This document shows positions 46,504-60,200 of a stretch of DNA of 64,000 nucleotides, piece after piece (position 1 is the first letter of the stretch; every line of letters begins with the position of its first letter). Location: the NCBI RefSeq assembly GCF_949628265.1, contig NC_088787.1, positions 8,608,501 to 8,672,500 on the forward strand, in the 5' to 3' direction. The stretch comes from Cloeon dipterum. Lineage: Eukaryota; Arthropoda; Insecta; Ephemeroptera; Baetidae. The notes under the pieces are model-generated. The model was not told the DNA's origin, ran no database searches, and saw only the letters and a program-made list of their open reading frames with translations. A program made the translations under genes and the position numbers.

Positions 46504-49500
46504 ATGCCGACGGCGGCCCAGCCTCGAATCGCGACGAGACACGTGCCGGCCTTCAGCACCCAGGCCGTGCAGCGCCACGTGCAGGTGCGGCCGCCGCCCA
46601 GGGCAGAGGCCAGCAGGCCGCGGCCGCTCGCCAGGCCCACCGCCTTCCGAAAGTTCTACGAGCGCGGCGACTTCCCCATTGCGCTCGAGTTCGACACTTT
46701 TGGCCACAAGATTGCCTGGAAGGTGAGTCTGCTCAAGGAAAAGGTTTGGCAAAATCATTATATAAATTTGGCAAATGATCAGAAACCCGTTGACAATTTT
46801 TTTTAATTATGATCAGGAATATTTTGAGAGAAGATTTCCAAGATATTATTTCTACCTTTTATTTCACAATTCCAAGGATAATAATTAAATTAGATGGAAG
46901 TCAAAATATTAAGTCTATATCAAGAGCGCTATTGGAAAAACAGTTTTTCAATTTTAACTATAATTTTTAGAGATAGGGCTGCCCTACAGATCGAACTGGC
47001 TGTTTTTTTTATTTATTTATTTTTAATATTCCTTCTTGATTTTTTTACTTTTCATACTGGACCAACATCTTGCCACTTTAACTGTCTGTAAATAATTTGA
47101 ACAAATCTTCAATTGGAATTTATTTAAAATAAAATGGAAAATTTGGAGAAAAATACGCTCAATAGTTTCCGCTGTCAACTACAGGCTCACATTTCCTGGT
47201 AAAAACTCGATTTGCTTCCATGAACGAGTCCTCGCGTGCTACCTTCAATGAATATACATATTTTAATTTGGGGAAAAGAAAATAAAGAAGACAACTAGCT
47301 GCCATTTGTACTCTGTGCTGCGTTACTTGACAATAATGAGGAAAAATGCATTTTTAAACTGTATACCGCCAAGTCGACTCACTGCCTCTATTTTTATTTG
47401 AAATTTAAACAATTTTTCTTTTTTTAACAATAGCTTTTTGTTAAAACAACGCAAAATAGATTTTTTAACATTTTCAAAGAAAAATCATTTTTGTAAATAT
47501 TGCTCATTTAATTTATTTTTGTACAAGCATTCAATAGTTATTGTTATATCGATTTTAATTTATAAACGAGAGAAAAGAATCCAAGGTTATGTTTATAGAA
47601 CGTGAGTTGCATATCAGTATGTAAGAGCACCCTTAAAATTGTGTATAAGTTTTTATTATAAATCTAATTCATTCATTCAATTAAATTCACTCAAATAAAC
47701 TAAATAAATTAATTATTTTAATTTCTATCACCAAAAAATTGAAAAAAATGCATAACATTATTCTTTAAATTTTTAAGAAATTTTACATTTTTAATGGCTT
47801 GTATCTTGTAAGTTATGTATTTTAATATTTGTTGCAAATACTGTACGGCTATTTTGAGAATTTTTAAAAGATAAAAAATAGAGGTAAATAATATACTATA
47901 TATGGTCCATTATTTGATAAGACGTCAGATATACATACAACATTTAAAGGTTTCACCTACAATTATATTAGCTTACCAAGACATTCAGTTTTTTTTTTGG
48001 TAATTTCCTTTCCTGAATCATCAGTTATTTCAAAAGTAATGTGGTTTGGTCGTAGGGAACGAGCTAAATAATACATATTATTATATCAATTAAATTTTAA
48101 AAAAAATCGTCAAAAATACAACAATGTCCGCATAAGAAAACCATTGAAACTATAAAAAACGAACAAACATACCAGCAAAATTTAATGAAATAAATAAATG
48201 CAATTTGTTTTATTAATATTTTGATCATTTTTCCGTTCGAGTTGCGGAGTAGTCTTCTCTAGAAACAACTCAGCACTGCGCCAAGTGTGACGTTCAGTGA
48301 GATTAATTGGGTGCGAGTCTTTTTTTCCTTTTCTCAGGTGAGCCTAGACAAATTGGACTTTCACCACTACCTGCCGTTGTTCTTTGATGGATTGTGCGAA
48401 ACCGACCATCCGTACACCTTTTTTGCTCAGCGCGGAATCGCCGACATGCTCGAACACGGCGGCTCGAGGATTCTGCCAGTCGTGCCTCAACTCATCATCC
48501 CCATCAGAAGTGAGCACCACAACAACACAATGCTGGAATTAATTTTTTTTTCGAATAATTAAAATGCTATTTCTTAATTTGCACGAAATAAATCTGATAT
48601 CCTTACCGGTAATTGTCTATGCCATATATTTATAATATTTTTGTTATTTGAATATCTTTCTCTTCGAGAAGAGCACCCCATTATTTATTATTCACTTCCC
48701 ATCAGATTAAATTAAACAAGGAACAAGTTTTGAGCAAACATTCAAGTTAAAATTGTTTCTTCAGATTATAAATTATTCAAAATTAATTCGTGTAATAATA
48801 TACCAACGGTTTTTGAATGAAATTTAAAAATAAAATAAGACTTTAAATGTTTATTAGTCAACTATTTTTTATTAATTACCTGATTATTGCAGATGCACTA
48901 AACACAAGACATCCCGAAATCGTGTGCAACACGCTGAAAGTGCTGCAGGGGCTGGTGACCTCGGCTGACCTGGTCGGACAGGCCTTGGTGCCCTACTACC
49001 GCCAAATTCTGCCCGTGCTCAACCTGTTCAAGAACAAAAACAGTGAGTTTGCATAAAACACACACTGACGCAACCTTTGTTCTCTATATGCCGTCGCCCG
49101 AAACGGAAATTAGAGAGGAAAAGGAAACTCGATATTTACGAGTTGATCTCGCGACCTCCAGATTATAAACTGCAAATGATATAATCTTATTTATAGTTCT
49201 TGAATTGAAAGGAAATTTGAGTCTTGCTTTTCTCTTTTTTTAGAAAAAATTAATATTCATTTTTACGGGCTTTCCTGGACAATTTTGAGTAGGATTCCTC
49301 TCGCCAAGCCCAATCGAACTGTCACAAAATTTGATATCCTGGTCAAGGTCAGAGGCCACTAAATTTAATTTTAATTTACAATTGAAACTTTGGAAATTAG
49401 TTCAGAATGTTGGAATTTCGAAAATAATGCTTACAAGTTGCTCCAAGACATGAAATAAATAGTGTGAATATTACAAAGTGGTTTTCTTATTTTAAAAAAA

Positions 49501-50092
49501 AATCCTCCAAAAAACATGATTTTTGCGAATTGCATTTATTGTCAATGCATAATCAATTAAAAAAATGCAAAAATTAACCACCACTAGATTCGTCTCGACG
49601 TATCCTGACCAGCTAAAAGGGGTGAATTACCCTTCGTCCCCAAATTTCTTTATTTTAACCCCCTTGAAATATGTAAAAACTTTTTAACGCTGGATTTATT
49701 TCTTCTTTTGCACTTAAAATTTTGTTACTGTTTATTTTAAAATAACGTAAATTAATTTTTCTCCTTCTTGCATTCATGAATCCCGAACTCGTAAAAAATA
49801 GATAATTTCCCACGTAATTCGAACAATCATTTCATATTTACTCCTTTTTTTAAATTTGTTTAATTGAAATTTTCGTTCTTTACTCTATTTAATGTTTTTC
49901 GATTTAATCTAATTGTTACAATTTGCAGTAAATATCGGTGACGGGATCGACTTCAGCCAGCACAAGAGGAAAAACATCGGCGACTTGGTGCAGGAGACGC
50001 TGGAAGTGCTGGAGCGCTACGGCGGGCCGGACGCTTTCATCAACATCAAATACATGATTCCCACCTACGAGTCGTGCTTAATCGTCAGTTAA
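46504..50092 (+). CDS. PACRG: Parkin co-regulated gene protein (PACRG)
   Basis: Conserved inner-junction protein of ciliary and flagellar doublet microtubules, bridging A- and B-tubules. Four exons: 46504-46722, 48338-48509, 48893-49042, 49929-50092. They total 705 nt, or 234 residues, in phase. After a variable Pro/Arg-rich N-terminus (about 50 residues) the sequence follows the family closely: [119 protein letters not shown]. The start is the first in-frame ATG of a GC-rich first exon. A polyadenylation signal AATAAA lies at 50348. No parkin gene is seen next to it; upstream is LMF in the same direction. Confidence 0.97.
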
Positions 50093-53000
50093 ATTGGATT
50101 CGAATTCGAAGCGAGAGCGCACAACTTGGCCGGATATCTAGATGAGAAGGGAAAAGGAATGCGTCTAGCTGCATGAATTCCCATTTATTGTTAAACTTGC
50201 GTCGGAATGAGAGAGACTGAACGCTTATGAAACTTTCCTCGGCGCGGCGCGGCACATAGAGGGTTGATTTGCGCTGACTGTTGGCTTAACTTTTGGCGCA
50301 TACATCGAGTGTACCGTACAATTTATTCGATTCTATATGTAAAAGGAAATAAAGTGTAGAATGCGGGAAAATGGAGAGAGGAGCAGCTGCTTTTGGCTTT
50401 TTGTGTCAACCGATTTCATTTGAAAACCCGATAATTTTAAATTGCATGGATACAAAATAAATTTGTTCTTAAAGAGACTATTAGGTTAAAATAATTTTGG
50501 ACTGCATATAGTTTCTAGAGGGAAGTGAAACATTAATTTAATTTATTCGTACACCGTTGGTGCTTAGTAAAATTCCATTCTAATTGGCAGTAACAGGCAG
50601 TAATTAAATGTAATTGAAATATAACATAAACAAAAGGTACAGACTTTAATTTGATATAAATTAAATTGAAATCGGAGATATTAATAGAATACATTTTCGA
50701 ACTGGATAGCAGCTTCAAGATTAATCAACTCCACTTCATTGGTAAAAACACGATTCTTACCCAAATTGCATTGTGATGTAGAATAAAAGAGCCATTCCAC
50801 TGCGGTGTTTTAGCTTCTGTTTAGTTTTACAAAGTATTTAGTTTTAATTTTAATTATACATATTCGAAGGACCATACAGTGTTGTAAGAAATAAAAATCA
50901 AATGTTCCTCTATAGAGATATGTTGATTATGTTCTGCACTGTATTTAATAAATCTTTACTAGACGTAAATATATTTTATAGATCCTGCATCAGAGTGATT
51001 TTTTGCCCATCGCAATTATGTCTATTTGTCCTTTTTAATCAATATTCTCTCTCATTTCCCAGCGCTTTAGTCTTTATCTTATTGTACAAAAGTAAAAAAT
51101 TAGAAAATTTCGTTGCCGTTCAAATTGAAAGCATTGTTTTGTTTATACAACTGAAAATCCTAAGAAGAAAAAAGCTGTACTACCGAACATAGCGAATCTT
51201 TAAAGGACAGAAATGGTTGAAATTAATATTCAATACGTCACACATCGTTGGCTTTGGTAAGTAGTGGTAAATCGAATTTAATTATATATGGAATCTAACA
51301 AAATAATAAACAAAATTCAAATCAGGCCCGAGTCACAGTTTTAAATTTTATATTTCTCCAAATTTTCTGAATAATTGAGCGGCTAATTCGCCACTGGTTT
51401 TTCGCTTTATTTCGATTCCTCTCGTCGCGATCTATACAATTTTTCCTAATTTGAAAAAAGTAGCAATTAGAAGACACTGCTTGCCGCTTGATTAGCATTA
51501 AAACTTTGTTGCTGATTTTCTAAGAAATTTATGCTGCAAAACATGGGAAAATTTCAAGTTTTTCCTAATTTATAGAAAACATTTTACGAAATTATCAAAA
51601 CTATTTAATAATTGTTCTTAATTAAACAATAAAGTTCAGATTATAAATGTCTTAATAAAGAAATGGAATTTGCTATGAAAATTCAGGGCCAAGCCCTCAA
51701 AGTTTTAAGAAAAAAAAAATATCTTCACAATCATAAAATTGTAAAAGCTTCACATTTATTACTACTTACTTAAATTTTGTTGATTGAATATGTATTACAA
51801 AAAATAAATTTTTTAACAAATTTAATGCATTATGTTCCTGACGGTAATTTTTGTTCACAAAATTGATGTAGGAATTTAATGGATTTCAACTGGAAAAATA
51901 GATTTAAGATAGAAATAAATTTCTGAATGTATCAAGCATCTATTGATCCTATTTAAATTGTTATTTAAACTCTCTTATGTCTCGTTTGATCGATTTACAA
52001 TTCGATCGTTGCAAATCTTTGAACCTCACTCAGCGCTCGAGCGTTAGAACAATTTGCCTTTGTCCGTGAAATACGTCAGGCAAGAGTTGAATCAACCTCG
52101 ACGGTGCTAGGAATTGAATTTACAAATAGCTCGCTCGCATTTGATACTCAGATTAGAACGTTTATCTATTATTCATTGGCTCTGCAGGACGGTGTCAAAC
52201 CGTAACATTAAGCTAATTCGGTTCGGCCGAAAACGCATGGACACGAAACGATGACCAGCAGAGCAGACGGCGTGTCGACGACGATTGTTTTCCTCACTTT
52301 CTACCAATTATAAAGGCAGCTTCTGGTTTTTGAATAAAGGATCCAACACCGTCCACTTGATGCGGGGTCAAAGAAAGTTTTCTAGGGCTCGAGCGATAGA
52401 AGAATAAAAGAATATGAAATTTGGATCAAGAAACCTCAGAGATTAGGTAAATGAAAAATATACCAAAATGATTAGCGAATTTTCTGAAATTACTATTCAG
52501 TTATAAATTATATTATGAAGAATCAGAATATTGAATAATTTGAAAAAAAAACTCACAAGAAAGAAAATTTCCCGCATCAATCTCAATTTCAAATCCATGC
52601 AGATTATAGAGCTTGATAATTAAATTTACGATGAAAAATACAAATAATACACATTCTCATCATCTCATTCTGTTGTTTAGCATTGTGGCAGTTACCATTT
52701 ACTTTTTTTTAAGCCAACCTGTAATTGTATGACGATAGATAAGATCTATTGTCGCGTCTGGCAATAAAATAATTCAAATCTCGAGTGTTGTGATGACGCT
52801 TTTAGCTGGGTGTGCAAGCGTTTACACTTTCAAAACTCGAGCTAATTTTTTTTCTGTGGACTGGTGCGTCACGGAAAATAAGTTCTGTAAGCAATTTGGA
52901 CAGAGCAATTTCTGTTATTCATACATCTGGTAGGGGACATTCGAAGATGAGGCAATAAAGCTTCCAAGGTGAGGCAGGCATTCAGCAGTTTTGTCTGGAG

Positions 53001-55164
53001 CCGGCAGTTTTATTTCCGCACTTTTATTTCAATCAGGCATATGATTTAAAAATAAAAGAATCGAATTAGGGAAATTAAGTCATGATGCTAAGCGTTAAAT
53101 TAAAATACACTTGGTCTGGGTCGCAATCATTGATTTTCATATGAGGTGCAAGAAATTCATTTTTCTTCTGGAATTTTCGAGTTGCTATGGGACCTTTAAC
53201 CTCTTCAAATTGGATGAAATTCTGGGATTGCAATTTTTAAAGATAATTGCTAATTTAAACTTGAAAAATAAAATTGCATTTTATCGCCACTCAGATTTTG
53301 TTAATTACTTATGTAGTAATTATTATTTAACCAAATTCCTGCCCAAAATGATTTATCGAATAGCTGTATTTTTTAAAAACACAAATAAACAAAAACAACA
53401 CTAAATTTATACAATTGATTTCCTCGATTTAAAATTTCTGAAATGCTAAATAAACATTAAATTTTAGCTATAAAATTTTAACAGCAAGAAATTGGGAAAA
53501 ATGTCATTTCATATGGTGTTTTTTTTAAATAATGCAAATATTTGCAACTCTGCTTTAAATTCAAACCAATTTTGAATAATCAGCAGTCTCGGAAGCAGAT
53601 AGCGGCAGGAAATATATTCATTCCAGTATTACGAATTTTTAAATGAAAATTGGTGGAAAATTTGATAAAGAAGGGCACCAAAAAGATTAATTTCTGTTCT
53701 TTTAACAATTTTTAATTTATTATATTTAAGAGAAAAAATTGAAAAACTTTAATTATTTTTTTTCTTTTTTCATTGCTTTTTGCGACTGTGAAGCCAATCG
53801 TTTTTTCACGGGGTTTGATGCAATCTTGATTTTATTTAAATGAGGTCTAAAGAACTAAAATAATTTTTTCGCCACAAAAATTTTAATAATTATTTTAAAT
53901 TGTTCCTGTTAGCCAACAATTATTATAATAAAGTGATAACATAATTTTTTGTTGAACACCTACTTCATTTAATTTAACTAGGAATTTTGAAGCGTGGAAA
54001 ATCTCACGTAAGCTCCCTTTCGTTAGATTTTTCTGATTTTTGGACTTAAGTTTTTAAAACGAGTCGAATTATGAATAAAAAATGAGCACTTTTTGAATGG
54101 ATTTGAGGAAAAGGAACCCCGCGCAGGGCGGATTCTGGCGAGTTTGGTGTCACCTTCAATTATACCCGCCGGCAAAGCATTTGAAAGTCGAATAAAGCGT
54201 CTATCACGCGGGCGCGGGAGGCGTCCGCGTATAAATTGCATTTTTGTGTGTCACGCCGTGGCGACATGCAAATTGCAGACTCGGAAATTGGTGCTCATGC
54301 AAATCGGGCGAAAATCCAGGATTTGCGCGCTGTTGCTATGCCGCGATTTTCGTTTTCGTTGCCTCTGCGCTCGAATTTCGGCTTAAAAATCCGGCAAAAT
54401 CACATCATGAGCGGAATAAGCTTCCTTGCGAATTGGTTCTCTGATTCGAACAGCAGAGTTCGCTGGATGAGGAAATCCCTGCGATGTTCACCGATCGAAG
54501 AATGCGCGAACAATAAGACAGAACGTGGCTTTTTAATATGATTAATTATTCTGTTGAATCATAGGTGTCAATCTTCTTGTTATATACGTATATACTGCTT
54601 ATAAATTTCAGCAAGTGATTACGTCAAAAGTAGCCTTGGAATGTTCCTTACTAACAATTTGAGAAGAGCTTTTGCCTTAAAATTAGATTATTCACGTTAA
54701 AACAGTCTTGTAAATAATGAAAAAAGCAGGTTTCTTGACCGATTGAGGTGATAAAAGCATTTGTTTTCATTTTCACACTTTGAAAGTGGGTCAGTTATGA
54801 AAAAATTATCTTTACCTGAAATATGTGATGAAAATTGTTAAAGCTAAAATTTACCCAGTTGTTGTATCAGTTTCAGAAAAAAATTAAAGGGTGTCTTAAA
54901 GTTGAAATTCTTAAAACACCATGCAGTAAAAGAATTGATTTTGTGTTAACCCATTTTATGAGCGTAATTCTTGATCAAAAATTATATATTAATTAGTATT
55001 TATATAACCACTGTATCACTATTTTAACATTCAATTATTTAAGCATTAAACATAAGAAAATATTTATTAAATATTTTTATAATACGTTTAAATAAAAACT
55101 GCACTACTGTCTCTTATAATTATTTTGAATAAGACCTGATTTAAGAAAAAACTGTGAATTGATC

Positions 55165-55602
55165 AGTTGTTTAAACCCTTAGTTTTTGAAGCTGCCAACA
55201 GTTGGCGGCACTGTATACTTTCGTAATAATTGTAATTTTAAGGCAGTTCCGCTGCGATTTCAGTCTCAATACTGTCACTACTGCATTCCTAACTTAATAT
55301 GTTTTCTTTTGACGTGCTGAAAACCCAAATCGGTGCAGCCTAAGGAGAGTAAGGAGTTTACTCTCCTTAGTGCAGCCAATCGCCGTAGAATGTATAATCA
55401 TGAAAAACTATTTTTTCAAATTAAAAATCTTTTCCAATGTTTTCTACATCGAATAGCTAAACTGATTTTGATGTTCAGCGCGTCAAAAGAAAATATATGA
55501 AGTGAAGAATGCACACTAGCATGATTGAGTCTGAAATCGCAGTGGAAGTGCCTTAAAATTAAATTTGTAAGAAAATATGGTTGCGCCATCTGATGGCGGC
55601 TG
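55165..55602. mobile_element. Palindromic MITE-like element, copy 2
   Basis: Same inverted-repeat family as 42086-42506. The left end reads AGTTGTTTAAACCCTTAGT and the right arm ends near GCGCCATCTGATGGCGGC, without the last 35-40 bp seen in the other copies. It carries a 30-bp internal insertion at 55341-55370. Confidence 0.65.
55341..55370. repeat. 30-bp hairpin insertion nested in MITE copy 2
   Basis: Perfect 13-bp arms (CTAAGGAGAGTAA from 55340, TTACTCTCCTTAG to 55370) around a 5-base loop. It is flanked by TGCAGCC on both sides (55334-55340 and 55371-55377). The other copies have one CAGCC-like or CAACC-like motif and no hairpin here. Confidence 0.8.
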
Positions 55603-56870
55603 GTGAATTTTGTGTGATATTACATAGAAAAAACATTGCGAAATATTATGTTACAGAGTGATAGTTTCGGTCGGTTACGCCCCAGATCAGCAAAGTGTTT
55701 TACAATTAGCTTCAAGATAAAATCTATTAAATAAAATAAATTAACGCTCGTTAAAAACGTCTGACCGCAGTCAACACTGTCACTGAGCAAAATCTTGTCG
55801 ACCCCGCTCACTGTGATAAATATCTCCCTCATTGTCAGAAAAATCAGAAAGCCGAAAATTCCATCCTTAGTTTTATTATTGAAGTTTTTCAAAGACTAAA
55901 AGCTAGGAAGAATAAACCGTGTCAAAAGGAATTTTATTATTAGTAATAAAATGCAACGAATTATCTTCCCATTTATTTAAAAATAAAAAACTCAGAGACT
56001 CACAGGAAACTATATAACAACCATAAATTCACCGATAGCTTTGCACGTGACCTGCGCATCTAATCTATTTTAAGTTGAAAACTATCAGAAACTAAAGCAC
56101 TTTGCGGCCGTCTGATTGCGGTGAGCAGGAAGCTACAGCTAGGCAAATTGAAATTGCATATCGGTCACGTGCACGATTAATTCCAATTCTGCTCCCCAAT
56201 GCATTACCGATGCATGCATCTAGTTTCAAATTAGAAAACTTTTGTGTCGAGGCGAATAGATTGGCAGTGCTGCCGATTCTGATTTTATTAATCAGCACGC
56301 TTTGATGCTTTGCTGCTGGCTCGATACATCACTCCAGCTTGATTAAAATATTTGTTATGAAAGAATCAGTTCGTCCGACTTGCCTATGCATGAGACCTGC
56401 ACGTTTCTCTCTAATCTATTTGACATTTTAATCTTTACAAGGCTTCTAGCAGCATATTTTTAATTTATGAAACGGCTCTTACAAGACAAGAATATAAAAA
56501 ACACTGTTAGGTCATTCATTCTTAGTCATGAAATCTGCCTTTAAAAACAAATGCACTCATTGAAATTTCATAATACACCTTATTGTTAATTGATTTGAAT
56601 GTAAAGAACTATCGAGTTCATCTTTAAATTCAGATATTTGGATCACGTAATAATTCCATGATGACTTCATCAGCGTTAAAGAGGTGTTGTTGCAACATTA
56701 TATGCTTTCCATAGGAAATCGTATGCTACTCATTTTTTAACAGATATAATAATATAACTTGTTAATATGAAAGTATCGTCGTATAACTATTATTAATCAA
56801 AGAATATTTTCAAAAAAAGAACATAAAATTAATATATGATAAAATATTTAAATAAATAAATTAATTGACC

Positions 56871-57287
56871 AGTTGCATAAGTCCTTAGTGTTCAAAGCCG
56901 TCAACAGATGGCGCAACCACAGACTTTCTTAAAAAAAATTGTTTTAAACGGTTTTAAGGCATTTTCGCTGCGATTTCAGACGCAATCGAGTTATTTTCCG
57001 TTCTTCAATTAATTTGCTTTTGTTGACGTGCTGATAACCGAAATCGGTTCAGCCATTCGCCGTAGAAACGTTGGAAAATATTTTTTTATTTCAAAAAATA
57101 GTTTTTCACGATTCTACGGCGATTGGCTGAACCGATTTTGGTTTTCAGCACGTCAACAAAAGCATATTAATTGAAGAATGCACAGTTGCTAGACAGGGTT
57201 TGAAATCGTAGCGGAAGTGCCTTAAAAGCGAAAGTCTACGGTGGCGCCATCTGTTGGCGGCTTCTAACACTTAGGGTGTATGCAACT
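56871..57287. mobile_element. Palindromic MITE-like element, copy 3
   Basis: About 417 bp. It begins AGTTGCATAAGTCCTTAGTG and ends GGGTGTATGCAACT. The two arms pair along nearly their whole length, with centre GCCGTAGAAACGTTGG on the left of the symmetry point and TTCTACGGCGATTGG on the right. No coding capacity. Confidence 0.75.
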
Positions 57288-60200
57288 AGTGAATTGAATA
57301 ATTTATTGTTTGATACTTTACGATAAATTTAATGATTTCTGTAGTCGTTAAAAATTTAAAACTTAATAGAAAACAGTTTATAAAACGCATAGGAAAAGCG
57401 CCTCTGTCTTAACCTCATTAATTAATATTTTTCTAAGCCTCTTACAGTTCAATTGGTTTAAAATTACCAAAAGGGTTTTAGATGGAAAGAAACGCGATGT
57501 TAATAGATTCCGTATAACCATAATTCTTAAAAAACCGCATCAACGCTAATAACGTCGTTAGCATTTTTTCTTTCATAACCGTGAAGGGGTCGAGAAAGTA
57601 CCTTTTTTCACCTATTCTTGATTTTCATCCTCAACTTTGGAGTGATTTGAGATCGCGGCAAGATCATCAATTATGTATTCACGAGCGGAAAGGAGAGACG
57701 AGTTCGCATCAGATAGCGCATCGCAGACACAAACTCACAGTCACGGGAAGTAGGGTAAAAAGGCAATGAATCTTGTATTATCTCTCTCTCTGGATTCTCG
57801 GGAGACCTGTTGCACGCTTCCTTTTCCTTTTGACGCGCGCCGATCGATTACGCGCGCACGGTTGTGTGTGTGCAAAAATAAAAAGAGGAAGAAAGGAAAA
57901 AACAAACAGATCAAGTGACTGGCTAGTGCGAGTGAGCGGAGGAATATGAGAACAAAGGGCCTTGGCTAAATGTGCGATGGCTGCGAGGAAAGTGCCCATT
58001 GAGACTCGTTTTCTTCTGCACGACGTCAAATGGGGAAAAAGGCCTTGTGCCTAATGAACGCAGAGTTCCAGCTGCCGACAAAATTAATTAGATTGGATGT
58101 CTTTTCACGAGTGCAAAATGATCATCTTTGCAGCAGCGAGGAAAATAGTCTAATAAAGTAAAGAGAAATAAGGCCTTATACCAACAACAGTAAGAGAAAA
58201 ATAAGAGAACGAATTTAATTTTTTTTTGCCTAATTAACTTAGGCTTAAAAATGATAGTGGAAAATCCCCCGGAAAATCCTTGTCACTGTTGCATAAACTG
58301 ATTCGTAAAAGGGACTCGGTTAAAGCAAAAAATAACTAAGAGTAGCGTAATTTTTTTTAGAAGTAGCTGAAAGTTAATCATGGTTTGCAAATCTCCCTAC
58401 CTAAAATATTTTTTTATTTCAAAACAAATTTAGATTTTCCCCAAGAAGTGTCATGCCTCGTTGGATAGATCTTGACACATGCCAGTGAATATCGTCAAAT
58501 TGCTGGAAATTTTAGAGAAAACTGGTGCTTTTTTATTTGAACTGTAACAAGTTCTTTTGATTATTGCACATTGTAGATTAAATTTTCAAATAAATCAACT
58601 ATTTATTGTAGGTAACAATACAGCAGGAAACAATTGCATAAATATTTTTCGAGTTTATTGAAAAAAATCTAGTAGTTTGCAATTGTTGTTTGGTGGCAAT
58701 TTTCTTTATGTATGAATGGTATGAATTTAAATTATTTTTTAGCCATGTAACTGCGTGAAAAATCAATTTCTATTAAAAACTATTGCAAAAAATACAATTC
58801 CACTAAGAACTTTGATATTTAATCCGCGAATCTAATTTAAAAAAATATATTATTAATTCAGCACAACGTGAAGATCACATTTTTAATTAATATTTATTTT
58901 AAAGAGCGAGTACTAATTACCAATTAAATGTCAATGTGTGTTAAGTTTCGTTGAAATTGGAAACGTGCAACTGTGAGTAAAACAGAGTTTACTGTAAATA
59001 AATTTCCCACATTAGATCTCTGATATTTGAGCTGCTGCTCTACTTTTATAAAAATAATTAGTTCATCACATGCAGATTAGATTAAAAATGTTTGATTTTA
59101 TTAAAGAGCATGTAGTAATTTGCAAATTATTCACCGTCAAATCTAGTTTAAATTAAAGCATAATTATTGCCTTAGATAGAAAAAAATCTTAAATAATTAT
59201 TTCTCATTAGCATTTTTGCGGTTGCTGAGGTAATTTTTCTGACGTTTTGAAGTAAAATGCTGATAAACTTCTGATATTTCAGAGGACACAATACTATTTG
59301 TGGAAATTTTGATAGTGATTGATCGTCTACATTGAGAGGGGTAGTTCTTAGAGTTTTTTTTAAAGAAAAGATTTATTTCAGGAAACTACAACATTCCAGC
59401 TGGTGATTTTTCGGCAACACAAGGCATCATAATAATAATACACAGTCATGTGCAAATTACATACAATCAAATTTTAATGCAGTTATTTAGACTCCATTCA
59501 ATTTTATATAAAGCCATATTTTCCTCTTCACAACAAATATATCGGTCAAATTTTCTAGATCACTTGGTAACATAATAGAAGAGTCTCTGCAAAACACATA
59601 CAGGTGCTTGTTTACAAACATTGGTCCAAAACTGGAGCAAAACGTACGTGTATAATACTGGGGTGCCCTCTGGATACCAAAATAATGGCCATCAAAATAT
59701 TTAACACTCCGCAAATTCAGTTGGTAAATTTTGTCAACACGTTCAAACAATGAAAGAAATGCGCCACATTTTGTTGTTCTATTTTAGAGCACACTTCTTG
59801 TACAGTAATTTTTCTTGTAGGTTAAACAAAGGAGTCAAGATGACGGCTACCCATTCCTCAGGAGGTTATGATATAATTTAAATAGGAAAATGAGCAAGAG
59901 AAAAATACACTATCCTTCTTATTTTTATAAATATGTTGAAATCGGCCTTAAAGAGGTTTGAAACTGGAAAATGCTTGTTGCCAATGCATAAACTCATCCC
60001 TTTGGATTCAGTTGAAGCCAAAATTGACTTAATTTTTGAGAAAAGTGGCTGCAAAGTTAGTATGCTTTTCAAATGGTGAGAACTGTCTCCCTACTTGAAA
60101 TCTGATTTCATTTTTTACGTCAAGAATAAATTAAAATGCTGTCAATAAGAAATTTTGAAGGTAAAACAATTTAATAAGCAGTTAATTTGTTCAATAAACT

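Noticed and set aside
46165..46758. Long minus-strand and plus-strand open frames over the PACRG first exon
   Set aside because: Arg/Pro/Gly/Ser-rich translations typical of shadow frames of a GC-rich exon.
50549..50562. 14-base match GTACACCGTTGGTG shared with the LINE 3' tail (37035-37048)
   Set aside because: The match does not extend on either side, and several 14-mers are expected to recur by chance in 64 kb.
54023..54541. Open frames of 66-101 residues in the GC-richer patch near 54.2 kb
   Set aside because: Several frames and both strands are open, with no family resemblance, splice pattern or conserved motif.
59487..60072. Two minus-strand open frames (87 and 64 residues) that could be one broken gene
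   Set aside because: They could not be joined by convincing splice sites and match no family I recognise; left as a note only.
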